From Pontibacter rufus (lineage in GTDB: Bacteria > Bacteroidota > Bacteroidia > Cytophagales > Hymenobacteraceae): a stretch of 64,000 nucleotides of DNA. Numbering within the stretch: the stretch's first letter is position 1; each line of letters starts with the position of its first letter. The notes under the pieces are model-generated. The model saw only the letters and a list, made by a program, of their open reading frames with translations, was not told the DNA's origin and made no database searches. The DNA lies in NCBI RefSeq assembly GCF_015694705.1, contig NZ_JADQDR010000006.1:62001-126000 (forward strand), in the 5' to 3' direction. Both the position numbers and the translations under genes were made by a program. Shown piece by piece: positions 1-12,000 of this stretch.

Positions 1-1
1 A

Positions 2-3000
2 GACTATACCCCAGCCTCTTTATCCCAGACTACCTGGTTTAAGAGAATTGCCTATAATAACTATTGCGGTGAAGAGTCTAATGTTCTTAAAATAACAGTA
101 ATTCCTCGTCCGATATTACCTGTTGTGGGAGATGTGGTTATTTGTTATGGCTCACAGGCCTCTTTCAGGGTTGCCAATGCAGATATAAATACTGTTTACA
201 AGTGGTATGCCACTGCCACCAGTACCACGGTCATCGGCACTGGGCCTACCTATACTACGGCGCAGAACCTGACGGCCAATACCAGCTTTTTTGTAGAGGC
301 CTCTACTACTTCAAACAGCATCTGTACCACCACCACAGCGCGGGTGGAAGCAAGAGCAACGGTAACCCCGCCGATTACCAACAATACAATTTCAGCAGAC
401 CAGGCGCTGTGCAGCGGGGGCACACCGGCGCCTTTAACAGGTTCTGCGCCGCAGGGTGCCGGCGGAAGCTATACGTACCAGTGGCAGCGCAGCGAGAATG
501 GTTCTGATTTTATAGATATAGCCGGTGCCAATGCCAGGGATTTTGCCCCGGGGCAGCTCTCCACTACAACCTGGTACCGCCGCAAAGTCACATCGGCCAG
601 TTCATGCCCGGAGGTAATAAGTAACACCATCCGTATCGGTGTATCGCCATTGCCTGTGTCCATCAATATAACAGAACCGGTAACTTCCTGTGCCGGCTCG
701 GGTACCACTATTACTATCACCAATGCCGACCCTGCCGCCTATACTTACCGCTGGTATGATGTAGCCACAGGAGGAAGCATTTTAAGTACCGGCAGCTCTT
801 TCCCGACAGGCCCGCTTACCTCCGATAAAACTTATTATGTAGAGGCCACCACCGCAGCAGGCTGTATCTCAAACCGCCGACCTGTTACGGTTACGGTTAC
901 TAACATTCCTGCCAAACCCGTGGCAAACGGTGTTGTGGTATGTGCAGGCAGCAGCGCCACACTGGTAGTTAACCCCACCGATGCCACCCTCTTCTACAGG
1001 TGGTACAACAGCGCAGGAACGCTGCTTGCTACCGGCAGCAACTATGTTACCGGCCCTGTTTCAGCAAACACTACCTTTTATGTTGAAGCCGTAACCAAGG
1101 CATCGCCGGGTTGTACAAGCCCGAAAGAAGCTGTAACTGTAACGGTTCTGCAGCCAATCAGCAATAATACTATTACTGGCAACCAGGCACTATGCTATGG
1201 CGAAACACCCGCCGCGTTGGTGGGGAGTATACCGCAAGGCGGCGGAGGCGGCTATACTTACCAGTGGCAGTACAGCGAAGACGGCACTTTATTTACGGAC
1301 ATTGCCGGCGCGACAGGCAGAGATTATGCCCCCGGCGCACTTTCTACCACTACCTGGTACCGCCGGCGTGTAAGCGCCACAGGCACCTGCTCCCCCATAC
1401 TTAGCAGCGCAATTAAAATTGAGGTAAACCAGTTGCCTTCTGCACCCGATGTTCCGGGTACAACTATCTGCACAGGCACAAAAGCCACCTTACAGGTAAC
1501 ATCTCCAGACGCCAACTTAACTTATAAATGGTACACGGTGGCCACAGGCGGCACAGCTGTGGCCGCAGATGTTACCAGCTTCACGACCGACATACTTACT
1601 TCAGACAAAACATACTATATTGAAGCAGTAAGCGGATTTGGCTGCATAAGCGCTGCCCGCACCCCGGTAACTGTTACGGTTGTACAACTGCCGCCGGTAC
1701 CGGTTGCAGATAATGTAACTATATGCGCCGGCGGCACGGCAACGCTTTCAGTGCTGTCTCCTGCTTCAGGGCTGACGTACCAGTGGTTTGATGCGGCCCA
1801 AGGCGGCACTTTACTGGCCACCGGCACCAGCATAACCACCAAACCACTTACAGCCGGCACTACCTACTATGTGCAGGCAGCAACCAGTACCGGTTGTGCA
1901 AGCCCCATGCGTAAGGCCGTTGCAGTAACCGTAATACCCCTGCCAGCTATACCGGACGTGGCAGGAGCCACCATCTGCTCGGGAAGCAGCACTACTTTGT
2001 ATGTCAACAACCCGGAACCGGGAGTTACTTACAGGTGGTACAGCGGCAGCACCCTGCTGGCAACAGGCACCTCCTTCCCTACCGGCAATTTGTCTTCAGG
2101 CGCCTCATATTATGTAGATGCTGTAACAGATAATGCCACTGCCTGCGCCAGCCCGGACCGCAGAACGGTGGTTGTAAATGTTATTCCGCCTATTACCAAC
2201 AACACAGTTACAGCAAGTCAAACTATTTGCAGCGGCAGCACACCGGCAACACTTAGCGGTACTACACCTGCAGGCGGCAGCGGCACGCTTACTTACCAGT
2301 GGGAAAAGAGCGAGGATGGGGTTAACTTCACAAGTATAGCAGGCGCCATTAATGCAGCTTATACGCCCGGCACCCTCACCACCACTACCTGGTACAGAAG
2401 GCGCGTGAAAGGAGAAAACACATGTCCGGAAAATATCAGCGCAGCGGTGCAGATTACGGTGAATGCACTTCCTGCCACTCCTATTGCTGATAGCAAAACA
2501 ATCTGTACCGGCACTCCGGCTACGCTCAGCGTAAATGCGCCTGCTGCCGGGCTTACGTACAAGTGGTATAGCGACGCTACAGGTGGGAGAATTCTAAGTG
2601 CTACGCCTTCCTTCACCACCGGTAACCTCGACGCCAACACCACTTTTTATGTAGAGGCCACCAACGCTTCAGGCTGCACCAGTGCCCGCACGCCGGTAAC
2701 CGTAACCATGCGGGACTTACCCGAAATGCCGGCAGCGGAAAGCAAAACTGTTTGCGCCGGACAGAATACGACCTTGTCCGTTACGTCGCCCAGCAGTGCC
2801 GTTACTTATAAATGGTATGATGCCGATGGACGGCTGCTTTCCAGTGTGCCTTCATTGAACCTGACGAACTTACAGGCCACCACTACTTATTACCTGGAAG
2901 CCGTTTATACTTCCAACCCCGCCTGCGCCAGCGCCAGAAGAGAAGTAACCGTAACAGTAACGCCACTCCCGAACCTGCCAGCGGTAAGCGATATTACCAT

Positions 3001-6000
3001 TTGCTCCGGCACCAAGGGTGTACTGCAGGTACAGAATGCTTCCCCTGACCTCACCTACAAGTGGTATACCACTGCCTCCGGCGGCAGCGCCATTTTTGCC
3101 GGTCCGGTATTTGAAACGCCTGCTGCCTTAACCTCTGCCCGAACATACTATGTGGAAGCGTCTACTGCTTCTGGCTGCATAAGCGGCAGAAAGCCGGTAA
3201 CGGTAAATGTCAGCCCGCTACCTGAAACACCTTTCGCTGCCAATGCGGAGATATGTGCGGGAGCATCTGCTTTGCTGGCTGTTTCGGATGCAGATGCATC
3301 CCTGACTTACCAATGGTATGCCACCAATACCGCAGCTACCCCCCTTGCTATCGGTCAGACTTTTCCAACCGGCCCTCTGCAGGCCACCACTACCTTTTAT
3401 GTAGAAGCTATGACGGCGGCCGGCTGTGTAAGTGACTCGCGCAGTGCAGTAACCGTAAACGTTACGCCATTACCAGCCACGCCTAATGCCGATGACGCGA
3501 TTACGTGTGCAGGCGGCTTCGCGGTGTTATCAGTTAAAAGCCCCAGTTCCTCGCTCCTGTACAAATGGTATAAAAATGATGGCACCTACCTGGCCACAGG
3601 CATCAATTACAATACAGGCACCCTGTATGATAATACAACCTATTACCTGGAAGCTGTAACAGACAACAGCACCGCGTGCGCCAGTGCCACCCGCAGAACA
3701 GTTACAGTTACGGTTACCCCGGTTATTACCAATAACACAATTTCATCCGGCCAAACCATCTGCAATGGCGACACACCTGCCACCATCAACGGCTCTATTC
3801 CTGCCGGCGGCGGTGCAAACTATGCTTATCAATGGGAAAAAAGTACCGATGGCAGCAACTTTACAGGTATAACCGGCGCCACCGGCCAGCACTACACGCC
3901 GGGTGCGCTCACCACCACTACCTGGTTCCGGCGAAGAGTGAGCGCCACGGGGCCTTGCGGGCCTGTTTACAGTGTGCCGGTTCAGATAACAGTAGTTGCC
4001 CCTCCGGCCACGCCGCTTAGCGATAACCAAACAATTTGTGCGGGCACCACAGCAACACTTTCTATCAGCAATGTTACTCCCGGCTATACGTACCGCTGGT
4101 ACAGCACTGCCACTGGTGGCAACATCCTGGAGATTAATGATGCTTTTGAAACGCCTGAACTAAGCGCCACCACTACCTACTATGTAGAGGCAGTAAACGG
4201 AAACGACTGCGTGAGCCCGCGCAGAGCCGTAACGGTGTATGTAACAGCCAGGCCCGCCATCCCCTCCGTCGCCGACATATCTATTTGTGAGGGCCAGAGA
4301 GCTACACTTACTGTTTCTTCGTCCGTCCAAAACCTGGTTTACTCGTGGTATGATAACGCCGGTACTTTAGTGGGTACCGGTACCTCCTACACCACGCCTA
4401 ACCCGCTCTTTGCCGGCACTACCTTTTATGTAGAGGCTGCTACCATTACCTCCCCATCGTGCGTGAGCGAGCGCAGAGCAGTGGCGGTTTCTGTGGCAGC
4501 CATGCCAGCTATGCCGGAAGCAGCGGATGTAACAGTTTGTGCCGGCAGCACCGCTAACCTGGCAGTGCGCGTCATAGACCCCGCCATCACTTACAAGTGG
4601 TATACCACAGCGGCAGGCGGAACATCTGTGGCAGAGAGCCCCAACTTCACCACTTCAGCCCTTACCTCCAACAGAACCTATTATGTGGAGGCTGTAACGG
4701 CGGCAGGCTGTACCAGTGCCAGAGCCGCAGTTACCGTGTCTGTTACGCCTTTACCGGCCACGCCTTCTGCCGCCAATGCTTCTATTTGTGCAGGCGCCAC
4801 GGCTTCGCTTACAGTAACAGATGCGGATGATAACCTGGTCTACAATTGGTATGATGCCGCTGAAGACGGTAACCTGCTGGCTACAGGCACCACCTTTACG
4901 ACAAACTCCCTGCAAAACAGCGTCACGTATTACCTGGAAGCCGCCACAGCAACCGGTTGTGCCAGCATCACCCGCAGCGCCGTTACTGTAAACGTAACCC
5001 CTCTGCCGGCCACACCGAAAGTTAACAACCAGACAATATGCGCAGGCGGAAACGTAACCTTGTGGGTAACCAACCAGGTGCCGGGCATCGTGTATAAATG
5101 GTACGACAACACAGGAACCTACCTGGCCACAGGCAACTCTTATACGATTGATAAGCTGGATGTCAGCACCGCGTATTACGTGGAAGCTGTTACGAGCACC
5201 GGCACTGCCTGCACAAGCGCCTCACGCAAAATGGTGCTGGTAACCGTTGTCCTTCCTGTTGCAAACAACAGCATTGGCACTGCACAAAGTGTTTGCACAG
5301 GCGCCGTACCTGCCCCCCTTACCGGCACTGTACCTACAGGCGGCAACGGCAATTATACTTACCTGTGGGAGCGCAGCACCGACGGCATCAACTTTAACAC
5401 CATTGGGGGAGCCATAGAACGTAATTTCTCGCCGGGAGCGCTTTCGGTAGATACCTGGTACAGGCGAAAAGTAAATGCGGCAGGCACATGCCAGCCAAGT
5501 ATAAGCAATAGTGTTAAAATTTCCGTAAATCCCCTGCCAGCCACACCGCTTGCAGACAATGTGGCCATCTGCGCAGGAAGCACCGCTACGCTAAGTATAA
5601 AAAATGTTAATACAGCTGATACCTACCGCTGGTATAACGTGCCCACCGAAGGAAATATCCTGGCAACGGGCACTTCTTTCCCTACCGGTATACTGGATGC
5701 AAGCGCTACTTTTTATGTGGAGGCGGTAAATGCCACCGGCTGCATCAGCGCCAGAAAAGCTGTAACAGTTACCGTTACGCCGCTTCCGGAAGCTCCTGTA
5801 GTGGCAGACAAAACCATTTGTGCGGGCGGACAGACAACACTCACTGTTTCAGGGCAAAGCGCCGGCATGACTTACCGCTGGTATAATGGTAACGGCCAGT
5901 TTATTGCTTCAGGCTCTTCTTTCCCGACGGGAGTTTTGAGCAACAGCACCGTTTATTATGTAGAGGCAGCTATGGTGGCTGCGCCATCCTGCGTGAGTGC

Positions 6001-9000
6001 ACGCAGCACCGTTACAGTAAACGTTACCCCACTGCCGGCCACACCGTTAGCCGGGGACGTAACGATTTGTGCGGGCACCACAGCAAAGCTGGCAGTAACA
6101 GACATTAACCCCGACCTGATATACCAATGGTATACATCAGCTACAGGGGGCACACCTGTCAGCATTGGTTCTGCTTATACTACAACAGCTCTGAGCTCCA
6201 GCGCTACTTACTTTGTGGAAGCCGTGACGGCCGCGGGCTGCACCAGCGCTACACGCAAAGCGGTAGTTGTAAACGTGACGCAGACACCCGCCATGCCCGT
6301 GGTGGCAGGCAGTACAATCTGCGCCGGCACGAGCACCACGCTGGCTGTAATGGCGCCGGACACTGCGCTGGCTTACAACTGGTACGACAACAGCGGAACG
6401 CTGCTGGCAACTGGCACGTCCTTCCTGACGGGGAACCTGAACAGCAGCACTACTTTTTATGTTGAGGCATCTTCAAAATCAACTTCGGGCTGCACGAGTA
6501 CCCGCAAGGCAGTTACGGTAAACGTAACGCCGCTCCCGGCCACTCCCGCGGTGGATGACGTGACCATCTGTGCCGACGGCACGGCTACCCTTACAGTGAT
6601 TAACGCAGCCCCTTCCGTAGAATATTACTGGTATGATGACAGCGAAACATTACTAAGCACGGGCACCTCCTTCACGACGCCAACCCTCACATCGGGCACA
6701 ACCTACTACGTGGAAGCGGTAACGACCAACGGCTGCGCCAGCCTAACCAGGGAAGCCGTTACGGTAAACGTCACGCAGTCCATCACAAATAATATCATCA
6801 GCGCCGCGCAAACCATCTGCTACGGCGACACACCTGCTACACTAAGCGGCCTGCAGCCTGCCGGCGGACAGGGCAGCTATAGTTACCAGTGGGAGAAGAG
6901 CGAGGACGGCCTGAATTTTACAAGTATAGCAGGAGCCACGTCAGCAAGCTACTCCCCTGGCATGCTCACCACCGATATCTGGTTCCGAAGAAACGTAAGC
7001 ACTGCCGGCCCTTGTGCAGCAAGTATGAGCAACGTCATCAGGATTACCGTGAGTCCGTTGCCGCCAGCGCCGGTGGCCAGCAATGCCATTGTCTGCGCCG
7101 GCAGCACCGCCACGCTAAGTATAAACAATGCTGTTGCCGGCTATACTTACCGCTGGTACAGCGTAGCTACCGGAGGCAACATTCTGAGAACCGCCACCAC
7201 TTACACCACCGATGAACTGCAGGCAAACACAACTTACTATGTAGAAGCGGTAACCGGGGGCGGCTGTGTCAGTCCCCGCAGGGCCGTTACGGTAACTGTT
7301 ACGCCTGTACCGGGTGCGCCGCTTGTAGCAGATAAAACAATTTGCGTGGGCGGGCGGGCAGTGCTGTCAGTCAGCGCTGCAGACCAGTCTCTGGTTTACA
7401 GATGGTACAACAGCGATGGCGATTTGGTGGCTACAGGCGCAACCTATACGACAGAAACACTGAACAACAGCGCTACCTATTATGCAGAAGCCGCTACTGT
7501 CTCTACGCCGGAATGCGTAAGCGCCCGCAGTGCTGTTCGCGTTACCGTTACGCCACTGCCGGCCATACCTGTGGTAGCTGATGCCAGTGTATGCGCCGGT
7601 GAAGCTGCAGTGCTGACTATTCAAATAATTGACCCAGCGGTCACGTACAAATGGTATACTTCCGCAACGGGCGGCACTGCTGTAGCGACAGGCACCTCTT
7701 ACAATACGGGCACTCTGACATCAGGCAGAACATACTACGTGGAAGCGGCCACAGCATCCGGCTGCGCCAGCCCGAGAGCAAGTATACGCGTGGATGTTAC
7801 CCCGCTTCCTGCCACGCCTGCCGCAGCCAATGCGGCTGTTTGCGCCGGCCAAACCGCTACGCTAGCTGTTTCCGGGCCCGATACAAACCTCTCCTACAGG
7901 TGGTATGATGCGGCCACTGACGGCAACTTATTAGCTACCGGCGATACCTACACCACCGGCGCGCTATCCGCCAGCGCAACATACTTTGTGGAGGCCGTAA
8001 CGGCTACCGGATGCGCCAGCAATACCCGCAAAGCCGTAACCGTAAATGTAACTCCGCTACCCGCCGCCCCGGAGGCCGATAATGTAACTATCTGTGCGGG
8101 AAGCAGCACAACTTTGTGGGTGAAAAACCAGGAACCCAATATGGTTTACAACTGGTATAACGGCAGCGCGCTGGCAGGCACGGGCATATCTTTTACAACC
8201 GGAAACCTGAGCAACAGCACCACTTACTACCTGGAAGCGGTAACAAACAACAGTACTGCCTGCGCCAGTGCTTCCCGCAGCGCTGTAGTGGTAACCGTTA
8301 CGCCTGCCCTTGCCAACAACTTCATTAATGCCAGTCAGAGCATTTGCAGCGGCAGCACACCAGCCACCCTCACAGGCTCTTTGCCAAATGGCGGCGGCGG
8401 CAACTACAGTTACCAGTGGGAACGCAGCGAAGATGGCATCAACTTTACAGCCATCGCCAATGCCACGAATCAGAATTATACTCCAAACGCGCTCAATATC
8501 ACCACCTGGTTCAGAAGAAAAGTAAGAGCAGCAGGTCCCTGCGCCGAAAGTATAAGCAGCGCCGTGCAGATTACCACCACACCTATACCGGCTATGCCGG
8601 CTGCCGATGATGTAACTGTCTGTGAAGGCACCACGGCCACCCTAAGTATAAAAGACGCGAATACAGCTTATACTTATCGCTGGTATACAACACCGGTTGG
8701 AGGAAGCGCTGTGTTTGCCAATACCTCTTATACCACCCCTCCGCTGGAAAGCACCACCACCTTTTATGTGGAGGCGGTAAACGCTACCGGCTGTATAAGT
8801 CCGAGGAGAGCTCTAACTGTTTCGGTGAGGCCCTTGCCGGATGCGCCTATGGCTGCGGACCAGAACATTTGCGCCGGCGAGAAGGCTACATTGGCGGTTT
8901 CTAATCAGCTGCCCGGCCTGACTTATAGCTGGTACAACGGCAACGGCGATTTGCTGGCCACAGGCACCACTTTCACAACGCCGCAACCACTGAACAGCAA

Positions 9001-12000
9001 CACCACTTTCTATGTAGAGGCATCTTCGTCTGCTACGCCAAGCTGCACAAGCAGCCGCACCGCCGTAGCAGTAAACGTTGCCGCCCGCCCGGCCACACCC
9101 CTTGCAGACGATGTAAGTATCTGTGCCGGCAGCGCTGCCAGTCTTGCTGTAAAAGGCGTTATCCCGGGCTTAACTTATAAGTGGTATACCGTGGCTACAG
9201 GCGGGCTGCCCGTTTATACCGGCTCTAACTACAGCACGGCAGCCCTTACGACCGGCCGAACTTATTATGTGGAAGCGGCAACGGCCTCCGGCTGTACCAG
9301 CGTATCCCGCAAAGCGGTGGTTGTTTCCGTTATCCAGCCACCGGCCGCCCCAACAGCAGCCGACAAGACTATCTGCGCCGGGCAACAGGTAACCTTAACC
9401 GTTTCTAATCCGGATGCTTCGCTGCTGTACCAATGGTACGACCAAAGCGGCGCGCCACTCGCAACCGGAAATACGTATACCACAACCACCGCACCGGCGG
9501 CAAGCACCACATTTTATGTAGCGGCAGCTACCCTGACATCACCAAGCTGCACCGGTCCGCGCGAAGCGGTAGCGGTAACCGTAACGCCATTGCCTGAGAC
9601 GCCGGAAGTGGAAGAAGCAACCGTTTGTGCCGGCTCTACTGCTACCCTGTGGATAAGCAATGTGATGCCTTCTACCATATACAAATGGTACGACGAAAGC
9701 GATGTGCTGCAGGGAACAGGCCCGTCCTTTACCACGCCTGCACTCGCCACGGGTACCACTTACTTTGTAGCCGCTGAAACAGCAAATGGTTGTGCCAGCA
9801 CCACCCGCCAGACAGTTACTGTAAATGTAGTGCAGCCCATCACCAACAACGTAATAAGTGCGGCGCAAATGGTTTGCTACGGCGGCTCGCCGGCCATGCT
9901 GACAGGCTCACAACCTCTTGGCGGAAACCTTAACTATACTTACCAGTGGGAAAGCAGCGAGGATGGCACCAATTTTAGAAGTATAGCCAATGCCACGGGC
10001 AAAGATTATACGCCCGGCGCGCTCACAGCCACTACCTGGTTCAGGAGGAGCGTATCGGCTGGCAACACCTGTACTGCCAATACCAGCAAGCCCGTAAGCA
10101 TTACAGTGGTACCATTGCCGGCCATGCCATTTGTTGGCAACACAACAGTTTGTGCCGGGGTCAATGCAGTACTTACGGTTACCTCGCCCAACACAGACCT
10201 GACGTACCGCTGGTATGCCACAGCCACAGGCGGGGGTAGTATCGCTACCGGCGATTCCTTTACGGCCACATCGGTAGCGGGTACCACTACCTATTTTGTG
10301 GAGGCTGTAAACGCCAGCGGCTGCAACAGTGCGCGCAGAGCCGTTACAGTATATGTTGTTCCGCTTCCGGAGGCTCCGCAGGCAGCCGATAAAAGCATCT
10401 GCGCCGGCGAACTGACAACACTTTCTGTTATATCCCCGGATGCCGGACTGCTATACAACTGGTATGATGCAAACGGGGTGCTACAGCAAACAGGCTCCTC
10501 TTTCACCACGCCAACACTGAACAGGACAACGTTATACTACGTGGAGGCTGTTACCACCGAACAGTCCTGCCCCGGCCCGCGCAAAGCTGTCAGGGTAAAT
10601 GTTACGCAACAGCCGGCCACGCCGCTGGTAGATAATGTAACCGTTTGTGCCGGAAGCGCGGCAAGTATGACCGTGAAGAATTACGACCCTGCGCTGACGT
10701 ACAAGTGGTACATTGCAGCGGCAGGAGGCGTCGTGATGGCAACCGGCCCGACATTCAACACCACAAATCTTACCTCCGGCAGGATATACTATGTAGAGGC
10801 GGCCACAGCTACCGGTTGTCTCAGCGCCCGCACAGCGGTTACCGTGGATGTTACACCGCTTCCGGCTTTGCCTGTGGTAAGCAACCAGACCATTTGCGCC
10901 GGCGAAACAGCCACCTTTACTGTGGCAGATGAAAATGCCGGGCTGGCCTACAGGTGGTATGATGCCCCGCTGGGCGGCACGCTGCTGGCAACCGGCAACA
11001 CCTTTACCACCGGCAACCTGAACAGAAGCAGTACTTATTATGTAGAGACCGCCACATCGGGGGGCTGTGTAAGTCCATCGCGAAAGCCTGTTGTCGTTAC
11101 CGTATCGCCCCTGCCTGCAGCGCCAGCTGTAGAGAACGCCAGCATCTGCTCCGGCGAGTCGGTAACGCTATGGGTGAAGAATCCTGACCCGGCCCTGGAG
11201 TACAAGTGGTACAGCGATGCTGCTGCCACAGACCAGGTTGGTTCCGGCATCTCTTATACTTCGCCGCCTATACTTGCCAATCAGCATTACTTTGTAAGCG
11301 CTGTGAATTCGAATAACTGCGCCAGCCCTACCATGAAGCAGGTAGATGTAACGGTTATCAGCAAGCCCGGCGCTCCGCTCGTGGAAGATGCAATTGTCTG
11401 TGCAGGCGGTAATGCCATGCTGTCAGTTTCTACCCCGGACCCCACCGTTGTATACAAGTGGTATAATATAAATGGTACGCTGCTGCACACCGGCACAACT
11501 TATACTACGGAGGCGCTTACATCCAACACCACTTATACTGTGACGGCCTATGCAGCTGCCAGCCAGACATGTGCCAGCGCCAGCCAGGCTGTAACCGTTA
11601 CCGTTATACCTGCCATCACCGATAACGAGATTAGCGAAGACCAGGCGATTTGCTACAACAGCGCGCCTGCCAAGCTTACGGGTACGTTCCCGGCGGGAGG
11701 CGGCACTAACCTGCTTTACCAGTGGGAGCGCAGCCCGGACGGCGTGAACTTTACAGGTATAACAGGCGCTAATGCACAGGATTATACTTCGGGTGCCCTG
11801 ACGGCTACTACCTGGTTCAGAAGAAAAGTAAAAACAGCAGGCCCCTGCCCTGAAAGCATCAGCAATGTGGTAAAAATAACTGTTTCGCCCTTGCCCAATG
11901 CACCTCTGGCCGACAATGTAACCACCTGCGCAGGCAGCAGCGCCATACTTACGGTAAGAAGTGCGCAGTCCGGCCTGACGTATAGCTGGTATGATGCCCC

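Noticed and set aside
125..130. GTG at 125 as the true start of the giant protein
   Set aside because: Bases 2-124 encode the end of a further repeat unit in the same frame, so the gene is cut by the window edge.
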